Shown: positions 23,380-33,677 of the stretch, in pieces
How the letters are laid out: every line of letters begins with the position of its first letter
How positions within the stretch are numbered: position 1 is the stretch's first letter
From: Flectonema sp. DT1601
Lineage: Eukaryota; Euglenozoa; Diplonemea; Diplonemida; Diplonemidae
Length of the DNA: 64,000 bases
Reading direction: 5' to 3'
Assembly: GCA_964019425.1 (NCBI GenBank)
Contig: OZ025806.1
Span: forward strand, 801,374 to 865,373
Program-made: the position numbers and the translations under genes
Notes under the pieces: generated by a model
The model's input: the letters and a program-made list of their open reading frames with translations, nothing else
The model's database searches: none
Told to the model about the DNA's origin: nothing

Positions 23380-24317
23380 TTCAGTTTCGTTTTCCTTAAA
23401 GTCCACTGCTCAAAGTGTGTACTCTTCTTCAGTCCACGATTAAATAAAAAAGCACCTTAATTGCAGTGATACAGCCAGTCAGGAAATATAATTTTTTTTT
23501 TTTTTTTTTTTGTCTTCTTCATTCATTTTTTATTAATTTGGTTTGTTTTGGCCTCTTCTTTAATACCTTCCTCCTCATTGGTTTTATTTTTTTGCCGGTT
23601 GCGCACGAACAAAAACAAGGTGTGAGAATTATTTAGTGAGGTGCCCATTCTTTTTTCAGCATTTATAGTCTCCTCAAATGTAATTGAGGTAGAGACACTT
23701 TTTATTGCGGTGGTTAAATCGACGTTCATTCACTCTTTTTTTTTGGTATAAACGATTTCTTGTAAAAGTTTACTCTACTTTTCAAAAAGGAACCAAAAAA
23801 AAAGTAATGAAAGTGTTAGTTTTAGCTGCTGTTTTGCTGTAAAGAAAAAAAAAACAGAACGGACAATTTACGTACTTGTGTCTTCGTTGATATGCTTCAC
23901 TAGTGAAATACATACATATTATTCGTTTTCTTTCCCGTTGGACTGTTTTTCCTTTCCGAGTCTTGTCTGTCGCGCATTTTCTACGCATAAACTGATGACA
24001 AGCGGTTATTGTTTTGCGAGTTTGATGGATATATTTCCTCTTTTTCTTATGGTTTTTTGGCACGCTGGTTCTTTTTGATTGTCCTTTCTGTAGTTCATTC
24101 TTTAATAATTTTATTGTCAGTCCCTCATCATATTGGCCACATATAAGTTACTACTTAAGTTGGTAAAGCATGACTTCTGACAGTATTCAAAATCAGCCTT
24201 GTACTCTCGTTGTGTTCTTTTTTTTTCTTGATGCTGCAATGTCACTGTGCTGCATTTTTCAGTGAAATAACTGTACTGCGACGATCTCCTTTTTCTTTTC
24301 TTTTTTGCGATTGTAAA
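22411..24317. other. gene-free intergenic region before gene C
   Basis: No gene supported; frames are short and homopolymer-driven. Long runs at 22412-22431, 23346-23374 and 23491-23511. Homology to the flanks of the other array genes starts only at about 24318, so this side marks the outer edge of the recent tandem array. Confidence 0.6.
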
Positions 24318-24523
24318 AAACACGCGAAGTAAAGAATCGCTTAGTCTTCTAATTCATTTGATCAGCTCATTAGTTGGGTCAGACTCTTTCATTTCAACAT
24401 GGAAGACGGTTGTCGTTGTGAATGACACGATGTTTGTACGCTTGGATTTATAAGTTTAAGAAAGTTGATAGGGTTCTTTATTATTTTATTTATCATTCCC
24501 CCAACCACAGTAATGTATCCATA
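24318..24523 (+). promoter_or_regulatory. conserved 5' leader of gene C with splice acceptor
   Basis: This is the minimal upstream sequence shared by C-G (from AAAGAATCGCTTAGTCTTCT on). It includes an eight-codon upstream ORF starting at ATG 24396, a second ATG overlapping its stop, and a pyrimidine tract ending CAACCACAG at 24510, 13 bases before ATG 24524. GTACG at 24436 and CACAG at 24510 would make a 75-nt intron. Promoter role is inferred from conservation only. Confidence 0.5.
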
Positions 24524-27500
24524 ATGAACACTATGTCTCTTGTTCTTGTTTTAACACTTTGTGGTATCAGTCTTGGATATACAGACAAGTGTGCAAGGTT
24601 ATCTCGAAATAGATGTAGGTTAACACGTTGGTGTTTTTGGGCGCCCAACGGTATTTGTGCTCCAATTGTGCAATGTGAAAGTGTGGTGGTAGGTGTTCCA
24701 CCTGTCCGAACTAATTGTGACAGGTTTTCTTCATGTAAGTGGGATGCCATCCTAGACGAGTGTGTCGATCCGTGTGCATATTACAATAACCCATCGGACT
24801 GCAACAACTCACCGTACGGTAGTCAGTGTAGTTGGTCATTTGGTTTTTGTGAAAGCGAGTATGTCATTGATCCATCTCATGGAGATACGAAGTACTGCAT
24901 GTCAAGAGGAACATATAATAGCCTAACATTGGAATGTGATTGTCAAGGTGAGTCTTACTTAAACCAATGCCAGGGATGTGGAAGGCAATATGATGCATTA
25001 CAAACTTGTTCTAAATGTGTGACACAGAAATATAATTCGGGTAATACTTGCAGATTATGTGACGTCAATTTAGATTGTAGTAATCACGCAAACAGCGTAT
25101 CCTCTGGAACAGCAGCAAGTCCAGGTTGTAATTGCAACTGTTCTGCAGGTTTCACAGGAAACACATGTAATTCCTGTGACACTGGTTATTTTGGTACCAA
25201 TTGCGCTGCTTGTGATAATGCTTATTGTAACAATCATGTTAAGTTAGGTAATGTTCCTCAAGTTAGAAACGGTAGTATCACCACGTGTGACTGCAACTGT
25301 GCTGACGAATACAGCGGGCCACGCTGTAATACATGTGCGAATAACCACATCGATTATCCTAATTGTGTGAGGTGTGACTTGGGTATTCATTGCAATGGAA
25401 ATGCGGGGTCGGTAATATCAACAGCCTCTAACTCGAAATGCAGCTGCAGTTGTACATCTGGATATACAGGAGATGCTTGTGACATCTGTGACACAAACTA
25501 CGTACGTGATCCCAGTCTACCTGGAATCAAATGCCGACAATGCAGTATAGCCACAGACTGCAACGGACTAGCCACAACTGTTTCTTCGGATGCAATACTG
25601 CAACGATGTGTTTGTCAATGTTCGTCTTTATATACTGGATCTTCGTGTGAGCTATGCGCATCGGGGAGAGTTAATCACCCTGCTTGCAGCCTCTGCGACA
25701 AAGTAATGAGTTGCAACAGCAGAGCGACTAGCGTAATCCAGCAGGGCAATAGTTGTGTGTGCAGCTGCAGAAACAAGTGGGACCCTGCAGACAATTGTCT
25801 CAGCTGTAATCCTCCGTACGCAGGAACAGATTGTGATACGTGTATGCCGGGTCATATTAACTATCCAAATTGTACTTTATGTACATTGAACGATTGCAAT
25901 AACAGAGCATCAAGTGTAACATCAAATGCTAACAAAGATGGATGCAGCTGTAATTGTACTGGACAGTGGGTAGGCAACATCTGTGATGACTGTCCTGTAA
26001 TATTTGAGCAAACTATGTGCAGTTCTTGTGCCGCAGTGAGTGCAAGTCCATATCCAGTATGCACGGGATGTACTATTGATTCTCACTGTGGAGGATCTCA
26101 ACGAGCATCATCAGTAACAATGAGTAATATGCAAACTTGTGATTGTACTTGTATATTCCCTTGGACTGGTCAGCGTTGTCAGGTCTGTCCGATTCCTTTT
26201 TCTGGAACATCATGTGACAGCTGCACTGACGGCTACATTCAGGTAGTTGCTTCTCCTCTCACATGTGAACTTTGTGACATTCTAAAGCATTGCACTCCAT
26301 CACAAACTGCTTCCGTACACAGCAACAGATCCACTGACAAGTGTATGTGCAGTTGTGTTGGGAATTGGAATGGTGAGTCATGCGACAACTGTCCAATCCC
26401 TTTGGGTGGATCACAGTGTGAATGCAGTGTTGAAAGCCATTGTGGGGGTACAAATAGAGCAATCGAGTCCAACACAGTTACAGTAAATAATGTTTCATCT
26501 TGTAGCTGCGTCTGTTCAGGTAACTGGCAAGGTACTAATTGTAGTGAATGTCCACATCCCTATTCAGGAAGTAATTGTAGTACTCTATCGTGTACATTAA
26601 GTGATTGTTCTGGTCCTCTTCACGCCTTCACTGTTGTAGCTGACCCAGCTATTGGTCAGTGTCGGTGCAATTGCTCAGGTTTCTGGACTGGCGCTGAATG
26701 TGAAATCTGTCCTCCTGCGTATGGCGGAAGTAAGTGTGATGAACTTCACTGCACAAAGGCCGGGAATTGTACTTCAGATGGGAGTGCGGTTTCAGTTCAT
26801 CACGATTTGCTTAATAACTATTGTATTTGTAATTGCACTGATAGCTTTGCTGGTGAATTCTGTGAAGCAGACTGCGGTGGGCCTTGTGTGAATGGTTACC
26901 GCAAATATTGGAAAGAATCTACAACAGATTCATGTGCTTGCGATTGCTTTAATTCTTGGGAGGGACGCTACTGTGAAACCTGCCCGCTGCAATTCACAGG
27001 AGCAAATTGCAGTGAATGTGCACGTGGTCGGGTGAACTACCCCACTTGCGATATCTGCGACATCAGTATTTGTGAACAACATCGAAATCCGCTAACAATG
27101 CGAATCAGACAGAATGTTAGTGATCCAGAGTGTCAATGTGTCTATAAGGATGATGTCACTGCGTGTGCGGCACCTTTTTATACTTCTTCTTGTGAGGCTT
27201 GCAGCTTACCAATCCATTGTACTGGAGATGCCTATGCCGTGGAAGTTGATGAGGATGACCCGAATAGTTGTTTGTGTCAATGTAGAAATGCTTCTCAAAG
27301 TTGTCAGCGAGGAGAATCAACAGCTTCACCAGTTTCGATTAATCCGATTAATGTGTTTGAAAGTAAAGGGTCTGTACCTGTTGGGATAGTAGCGTCAGGT
27401 AGTATCGGAGGAACATCGGCAGCTCGTCTTAAAGCAATCGGCGCTTTGTGTGGAAAGGAAGACGACGTTCTTGATCCGGAGATAAATCCACTTAAACTGA

Positions 27501-28714
27501 AGGTTGGGAATTCTAAATACGCTGCTTACATAGGAGGTGTTCTTGGAAATTGTGTTTTCGTCCTTTCGCCAATAATTGTTCATCTCACTGCTGTCTTAAT
27601 CCGAACAAGGTATCCAAACCGAGTAGAATTTAAAGAAGCAGCAGCTGACTTGCGGTTCCCGTACATCAGTTTGTTCTTTGTTATTTTCATGTTTCACGGA
27701 ATGGCCACTTGTGGACTGAAGCTTCTAATATTTGGAGGTGCTGGTGAAAAGGTGTTGGGGGTTTCTGTCCTTCTTTCATTTAACATTGGATTTCTTGTAT
27801 TGATTGTAGCAAAGACGAGAAGCTTGTCGAAGGACGTTACGTACTTTGACAGGGCAGGAACTACACTGGTAAGTAGATACTTCTTTGGAAATGGAGAATG
27901 GGTGTCTGCAACACAAAAGAGACAAGTGCATCGATGGGGATTGTTATTTGAGATGTATAGACCAGGTTTTACTTGGTTCTTGATATGTGAATGTATAGTT
28001 TTACTCACCATAACTGTGGTACAGGTGAGTGAGGCCAGCCGAATGCTCAGTTGCAGGAATTTGGCGGGTTTGCTGGTAGCTCTCTTTGGAGGATTGACTC
28101 TGGTAATTATGTATTTCGGACCTTGGGCATCTCGTTTTGACAATCATGGGAACGGACTCATCCTTGGACTTGAAACTGTTGCTTGTGGTTTCTTAGTGAG
28201 AGGTTTCAGCACGGAAGACCGTTCTGACATGGGATTCACATATGCCAGCAATATATTAATTGTAGTTAGCTACTTGACTGTTGCTAAGGGATTCATTGAT
28301 CCTTTTCTGTTGTTATATGTTGAATGGACTCGTAGATCAACAATTCAAGATAATTATAATACTGTCTGTCAAACACAAGAGAAATGTCAACAGCTTGGAG
28401 TCGAAGATGAATTGTTTGAAGACGATGACTTTGCTCAATATCCGTTGTCTGAATTCGAAATGACTGCGAAGGGTTGTGTTGACTTTAATGATCCAATATG
28501 CAATGAGGGTGGTAAGAGTACTCCTTTACTCACAAACATACGCAGCGCTCCCACTCCAGAACTCGCGTTACAGAGAATAGCAAGTCCCCTGTCTGCTAGA
28601 AATTCTGCTGCTCGCAGTCTCAACTCTTCAACGAGAGCAACTCCACTTCGACTTGCTTCATATCCGTTAATTGAAAAGCAAAGGAATAATTGTCTTGTTG
28701 ACCTTTCTCTATAA
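24524..28714 (+). CDS. family gene C: longest array copy, EGF-module seven-helix surface protein
   Basis: 1396 residues from the preferred ATG, which starts a good signal peptide (MNTMSLVLVLTLCGISLGY). An in-frame ATG 34 codons earlier is not preferred because a splice acceptor lies between. The Cys/Trp head spans about 20-140 (WCFWAP, SCKWD). The stalk has roughly fifteen or more EGF/laminin-EGF-like modules, including three blocks (51, 135 and 144 residues) that D, F and G lack. The seven-helix core is about 1000-1265 and the tail has an acidic patch (ELFEDDDF), Ser-Pro sites and ends SYPLIEKQ. C looks like the oldest or most complete of the five array copies: its flanks are the most diverged and the other copies can be derived from its stalk by deletions. 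Confidence 0.9.
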   Translation: MNTMSLVLVLTLCGISLGYTDKCARLSRNRCRLTRWCFWAPNGICAPIVQCESVVVGVPPVRTNCDRFSSCKWDAILDECVDPCAYYNNPSDCNNSPYGSQCSWSFGFCESEYVIDPSHGDTKYCMSRGTYNSLTLECDCQGESYLNQCQGCGRQYDALQTCSKCVTQKYNSGNTCRLCDVNLDCSNHANSVSSGTAASPGCNCNCSAGFTGNTCNSCDTGYFGTNCAACDNAYCNNHVKLGNVPQVRNGSITTCDCNCADEYSGPRCNTCANNHIDYPNCVRCDLGIHCNGNAGSVISTASNSKCSCSCTSGYTGDACDICDTNYVRDPSLPGIKCRQCSIATDCNGLATTVSSDAILQRCVCQCSSLYTGSSCELCASGRVNHPACSLCDKVMSCNSRATSVIQQGNSCVCSCRNKWDPADNCLSCNPPYAGTDCDTCMPGHINYPNCTLCTLNDCNNRASSVTSNANKDGCSCNCTGQWVGNICDDCPVIFEQTMCSSCAAVSASPYPVCTGCTIDSHCGGSQRASSVTMSNMQTCDCTCIFPWTGQRCQVCPIPFSGTSCDSCTDGYIQVVASPLTCELCDILKHCTPSQTASVHSNRSTDKCMCSCVGNWNGESCDNCPIPLGGSQCECSVESHCGGTNRAIESNTVTVNNVSSCSCVCSGNWQGTNCSECPHPYSGSNCSTLSCTLSDCSGPLHAFTVVADPAIGQCRCNCSGFWTGAECEICPPAYGGSKCDELHCTKAGNCTSDGSAVSVHHDLLNNYCICNCTDSFAGEFCEADCGGPCVNGYRKYWKESTTDSCACDCFNSWEGRYCETCPLQFTGANCSECARGRVNYPTCDICDISICEQHRNPLTMRIRQNVSDPECQCVYKDDVTACAAPFYTSSCEACSLPIHCTGDAYAVEVDEDDPNSCLCQCRNASQSCQRGESTASPVSINPINVFESKGSVPVGIVASGSIGGTSAARLKAIGALCGKEDDVLDPEINPLKLKVGNSKYAAYIGGVLGNCVFVLSPIIVHLTAVLIRTRYPNRVEFKEAAADLRFPYISLFFVIFMFHGMATCGLKLLIFGGAGEKVLGVSVLLSFNIGFLVLIVAKTRSLSKDVTYFDRAGTTLVSRYFFGNGEWVSATQKRQVHRWGLLFEMYRPGFTWFLICECIVLLTITVVQVSEASRMLSCRNLAGLLVALFGGLTLVIMYFGPWASRFDNHGNGLILGLETVACGFLVRGFSTEDRSDMGFTYASNILIVVSYLTVAKGFIDPFLLLYVEWTRRSTIQDNYNTVCQTQEKCQQLGVEDELFEDDDFAQYPLSEFEMTAKGCVDFNDPICNEGGKSTPLLTNIRSAPTPELALQRIASPLSARNSAARSLNSSTRATPLRLASYPLIEKQRNNCLVDLSL

Positions 28715-29872
28715 GGTGATAACGAGTTGTAGAGCAGGTTTATAACAACAACGGAATATTTTAGATTGAAATTATAAATTTGCTACATTCCGTTCCCTCT
28801 TTTTGATTCCCATAAATATAATTATATTGAATTCGTACTTTCCTTCGATTCCGAACTTTGAGGAATAACAACCGCCAATGTGATATTTACTTCGATTCCA
28901 TTATATTTGAGTATTTGTGTGGTAATAAGGATTTGATTATTGTTATTGTTGTAATGCTGTTCTTTTTGGATGTCTCACCATTCCAATGAAACGATTGCGA
29001 GCCACTCCGGGTGTGTAGCTAAATAAGGAGGCTTTTAATTGATATTTCACGGCGTTCTTTACTATTTTGTCTTGTTTATCATTATTCTCTCTTTTATTTG
29101 ACTCATTGGTACGAGAGAAGCTCTTTCAGCGTAGACACGTTTTAACGCGGTAGAAAGTTCCCGCACAGACCGAAAAGAACTCAGCAGCGCTTTAACTGTT
29201 ACACTGTGCTATCCATTAGTGCCTTCAAAGTACGAAAAAACAACTTAGTAGTGGTATCATTGATTATAGTGTTGTGGAATTGATTGGAAATAGAAGTCCA
29301 TGGAAAGTAAATTTCTGTCTGGACCCCAGAGTGCGATTTCATCTGCAAAGTTGATGGGTGAGTTACTGTCCAATAGCCGATTGTATTTTTTTTTTTTAAA
29401 TCATGTGTTAAATTCTGACCATGGCCATTATTTGCTGTGATCTTCCATCTTTCCCTCCCTCCCTCGTCACTGTATCGAAACTTGTTAATGTTCTTTTAGT
29501 TACTTTGATACACAACATATATTTATACATTATAAAATATACCAACCAATCCCCTTTGCGCACAGGTGTGAGAAATGCTTACCTAGAACTCACTTCGTAC
29601 AAAACTAGTAAAGTGGTTTAAAATTCGCAGGTGTGTTTCTCACATGGAAGCGTGTGTATGAATTTTGCTATTCATCAGTTACCAGTCAGTAGTAGTTATA
29701 CTTACTGATTGTTGTTTTATTTTTTTTTGATTCGTTTGAATTTGAAACCTGTATTGATTGTCCACAAACAACTACCTGGACACTTCACCTTGTCACTTTT
29801 TATTAATCGTAGTTGTCGATTGTGTTTGCCGTATGGCTCTCTCCTATTTATTCTGCTTTCATTGTAGAAGAG
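28715..29872. other. 3' flank of gene C, array-unit sequence
   Basis: Contains a block shared with the 3' flanks of D, F and G (28807-29045; includes the 14-bp perfect palindrome AATATAATTATATT at 28816-28829) and a second block (about 29330-29720) shared in diverged form with D-G. No gene seen. Palindrome conservation could reflect a 3'-end signal or simply recent duplication. Confidence 0.6.
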
Positions 29873-30004
29873 TGGAGTACGCTACGAACTATTTATAATA
29901 ATAAAATATTTTTTTAAAAACGAACAGAGTTAAGAAGTAACTACACTCCAGACTTGTTAACTGAGAGTGATTCAGTCTCAATAGTTGACTGACTCTCTTC
30001 TACA
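29873..30004. mobile_element. 132-bp TIR-type element (R5), best copy
   Basis: Starts TGTAGAAGAG and ends with the exact inverse CTCTTCTACA. The inside has a further imperfect inverted repeat around GTTAACTGAGAG and CTCAATAGTTGAC. A copy lacking its left end lies at about 39905-39990 and isolated right ends at about 37555 and 45415. It has the form of a MITE; no clear target duplication seen. Confidence 0.55.
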
Positions 30005-31800
30005 CGATAATGACGAAACCTAATAGTTGCTTAGCGCCACTCATTTGTTGGTATCCCGCGTTCAGACAAATATTAGGGGACCGTGTTAAGTGGTAAAAAG
30101 AAATAACCATGTTTACGTAGTCCCTTTGCTGAGAAGGGCAAATTCGAAGAAAGTTTTTTTTTTTATTAAATTTTGTTCCGAAACGAGCTATAATTTGTTT
30201 GATGTCTTCTTGCGATTCAATAATTCGATTTTTTATTTTTATTTTTTATTTATTTGTGATAACTCCGCAGATCCTAATTCTAACTTTTGAATGACTCGGC
30301 TGTTTTGTTAAGCGACAATGGAAAGATGTAATTTTATTTAATTTTTTCTATTAAATTAAATTGCATTACATCCCTTCAGCTGAAGCTATTCTATACATAC
30401 TGAGTCTTTCAGAAACGACTACGGATTGGGTCCTCTGTCACTGTGAGTTACCTACTCATAGTATGCAGCAACGTTGGATTAAGTAGCTTACTACACACAA
30501 GAAATTGATTTTTCTAACAATTTTATTTATTTTATTTTATTTATTTTTTTAATTATTTTTTTTTTCAATACTCACTCCGCCTTGAACTAACTATAACACG
30601 CCTTGTATGTTTTATAACAGTTCTTTAATATATATTTTTTTTGTGTACCTTCGGTGTTCAGTCTTCGATATTGTAAGCAGTCAATGAAAACAGAAATCTG
30701 TTTCTTTTTTTTTTTTTTTTTTTTCCCCCTGATGTTAAACGTGTGTAGCTGTGTCTTGGATTCTATTCATGCTGTGAGAGATATCGTTGTAATTGTTCGT
30801 TAAGATAGGCAAAGTAGAAACCCTGAAGGTTATTTTTTTGTACCTACAAAACCCATTGTTCGGTAGAAAAGAGAATTGTGGGCAGCATAACTATCCTATT
30901 CCTTTATTAGGATTTTCTACCGGTTGCGCACCAACAAAATAAAAGTGTGAGTGAGTAAGTAAAAAAGTGAAGTTTGCCGATTATTTTTTCATGACATCCC
31001 TTCAGCTGAAGTTAATTCAGCATAATCGACTTATTTGTTTGATGGCTAAAATAGCTCAAATTAACTATCGTGTGTGTGGCTGACTGAGGAAATGGAAAGG
31101 AAACTAACTAACTAACTAAATGATACTAACTAACAAAATGATAAGCCTGTTTCGAATCGTGTGCAAAAAAAAAAAAAAAAAAAAAAAAAATGAACTGTTG
31201 TTCTTCTTATCATTTCCTGTGATGTATTTGATGGGCTATGTTGCCGTTGAGGTTAATTGAAAAATATACAAAAAAAAAAAGAAAAAAAAAAAGCAACGTG
31301 TTCTTTGAAACTGCTTGCCTTGTGGTTATTATGCTTCAGGTAAGTCAGCAGTATTTGAGTACAGCTCACTCTTGTGAAATATTCCTTTTTTTTTACTTTA
31401 CTTTACTTTTTTTTTCCCCCCCTTTTTTTCGGTTATTTAACATTTTGTACGATTGCACAAAAACAAACCAGGGTGTGCGTAAAGAATAGTGCGAATAGTA
31501 GTAGTAAAACAGAAAGTCCATTCGGTTAAAGGAATGAGAAAAAATCTAACAACTTTTCCTCAAAAAAAAAGAAAATAACAAAAAGTTGTCTTTTTCGTGT
31601 GAACTTTTTTATTTATTTATTTATTTATTTATTTTTTTTTCAAAAATTCGTCGATATCACTCACGTCTAATGGCTAATTTGAAAAAAAAAGAAGAAAAAA
31701 AAAAAAAAAAAAGGGAAAATCTCTTATTCAACAAAAAATAGTTCGCGAAATCGCCAACTCCCAACAAAAAGAAAATTGTTCAAAAGTAAATAGTTTTTCT
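30005..31800. other. gene-free intergenic region
   Basis: No gene supported. Contains diverged copies of R3 (about 30352-30450, 30990-31025), a CTAA-repeat stretch (31100-31136), and an unoccupied relative of the R2 target at about 30890-30930. Long A/T runs at 30703-30724 and 31165-31190. Confidence 0.6.
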
Positions 31801-31806
31801 ATTCAC

Positions 31807-31891
31807 GGTTGCTGGTAGCGATATAACTGTTACTCTGTGAGCTTTTCCTGGCTTTTGGCTTCCTAGGCTTCGTAAATAAATAAATAAATAA
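31807..31891 (+). mobile_element. R2 retroposon, 5'-truncated copy
   Basis: 85 bp, identical in core to the near-full-length copies, lacking their first part and ending in four TAAA units. It is flanked by a perfect 6-bp target duplication ATTCAC (31801-31806 and 31892-31897). Truncation at the 5' end plus target duplication is the signature of target-primed reverse transcription. Confidence 0.88.
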
Positions 31892-32140
31892 ATTCACTAA
31901 GTTAGCTCATCAAATTTCCACCTGGGCGCTACCCGGATGTGAAATTGATGCAGAGTCTCTGTAAGGTACCAAAAGGGATTGCGAAGGTACAGAAAGAGTA
32001 GTAAAACTCTCGTCCTTTAGAAAGCCAAACTGAGGCGGCAATTGATCGGGATACCCTATTTTTTTTGGGGAGCTTTTTGTTGGTGGTTTTTGTATTACCA
32101 AAAAAAAAAAAAAAAAGAATACCCGAAGTTACATTTGACC

Positions 32141-32330
32141 GCCTCTTTAAGTACAAAATCAAGTTGTTTCCCCCCCCATTTGTTCTGATCTTCTGCCCAA
32201 TTTCTCTCTGTTATTATTGTTTCTACTTTGTCAAACTATCAGTCCCTCCCTAATTTATTTTATGCTCATCGATATCGAGATTTTGAAGGCAACGTGTTCG
32301 ACCTGAGAAAAGTCTGTCAGGTCGAGGCGT
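32141..32330. repeat. dispersed repeat with hairpin (R8), copy 1
   Basis: Shares ATTTTATGCTCATCGATATC and GAAGGCAACGTGTTCGACCT with copies at 38001-38165, 53229-53340 and 62484-62700. The hairpin CGACCTGA...TCAGGTCG lies at 32299-32324. Shortened relatives near 40335-40370 and 46350-46385 keep only the hairpin area. Confidence 0.7.
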
Positions 32331-32681
32331 TGATTCGTTTCGTACTATTTTTTATCATATCATAATAAACTTTAGTATGTTTCGTTTTTTTTTTTTGCCA
32401 ACATTTTTCATTGAGATCTTGTGTGTTTATTGTTTTCTATTCAGCGTGTTCTCTTTTTTTTTTTAGTTTTTTCTTTCCGTTTCTTCCCCCCTCCCCTCTT
32501 TTTCCAGCAACGTAAACTCTGTTTTTGGTTTACACAAACAAAACCCTCAGCTGTGCTTTTGTGATGTGGAATATCTCTGTTATGTAAGGCTAATTTCTTT
32601 TTTTTTCTCCTTTATTTTTGTACCAACAAACCGATTGTTAGGTAGAAAGATAATTGTAGCAGCGTAACTTAACCCTATTCC

Positions 32682-32738
32682 GTGTGAGCTTTTCCTGGCT
32701 TTTGGCTTCCTAGGCTTCGTAAATAAATAAATAAATAA
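32682..32738 (+). mobile_element. R2 retroposon, strongly 5'-truncated copy
   Basis: 57 bp beginning GTGTGAGCTTTTCC and ending in a TAAA tail. Flanked by a 5-bp target duplication ATTCC (32677-32681 and 32739-32743). A related locus at about 30890-30930 has the same flanks joined as CCTATTCCTTTATTAGG without the insert. Confidence 0.85.
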
Positions 32739-32743
32739 ATTCC

Positions 32744-33380
32744 TTAATTAAGATTTTGTATCGATTGCGTACAATCAAAACAAAAATATGAATAAAAATA
32801 AAAAGTGAAGCTGACTGATTCTTTTTTATTATATATTCACCCCTTTGTTCATTACTTATCATTAGAATAATGAAGACTATCAATAATAGGACTCAGACAT
32901 CTGTACACCTAAACTTATTCAAACTTTAGGAACGTAATATTATTTACATGTTAGTAAGGGCTATGATTCTGTCTCAATTTATAGGTTGATATTTTTTTTA
33001 TTAATTTTCGTTGTTCTTAAAACACCCTCCTTGTTTCTTCTTTTCTTGGTGGTTGTACTTTGCTTCCTTTGTATGTAAGTTACTACTCAAAACACTACGT
33101 GCGTCTGTTATAAATTATTCAATTGTGAGACTAACTGGGTTAGATAGCGAAGCATTTCGTTAGGGGTAGCCTTACCACTCATTTGTACTAAATTATATCC
33201 TCAGCCTTGTTATTTTCTATTTCATGACTTCCTACGAGCCTATCCTGCTCTCGGGACAAAAGGTTGTTTCGGCGTCCACGTTCTGTCTATTTTGCTGCTT
33301 TGGTTGCGAATTTTGTTTTGATTGCGTGTTTTCAGGAGTTCGTCTGGTGAATTGTGAAAGCAGTCGACAAACTTCATTAA
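32744..33380. other. intergenic region before gene D, no gene seen
   Basis: Low-complexity AT-rich sequence; the part from about 33225 on is a diverged version of the upstream block found before E, F and G. Confidence 0.55.
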
Positions 33381-33677
33381 AGATTCTGAAATAATGTCAG
33401 AAAAGAATAACAATTTACTTCCTTTTAAAATATCATTTTGTTTCAAGGGAATACACACGTCAGATATCAAGAAACAGGCAGAGTAAAGAATCGCTTAGTC
33501 TTCTAATTCATTTGATCAGCTCATTAGTTGGGTCAGACTCTTTCATTTCAACATGGAAGACGGTTGTCGTTGTGAATGACACGATGTTTGTACGCTTGGA
33601 TTTATAAGTTTAAGAAAGTTGATAGGTTTCTTTATTATTTTATTTATCATTCCCCCAACCACAGTAATGTATCCATA
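33381..33677 (+). promoter_or_regulatory. conserved upstream block and leader of gene D
   Basis: Carries the block AACAATTTACTTCCTTTT (about 33407) found before E-G, then jumps directly to the AAAGAATCGC leader, with the intervening roughly 50 bases of E and F missing. Acceptor CACAG ends at 33664; a GTACG donor at 33590 would again give a 75-nt intron. Confidence 0.5.

Noticed and set aside
24422-24523. Longer N-terminus for gene C (and D, E) from an upstream in-frame ATG
   Set aside because: A splice-acceptor tract separates it from the signal peptide, and F and G have unrelated sequence there.
27694-28143. 149-codon minus-strand frame conserved in all five array genes (also 35861, 43839, 51360, 58335)
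   Set aside because: It lies antisense inside the membrane core and is conserved only because the + strand gene is nearly identical among copies. No independent start context or protein character.
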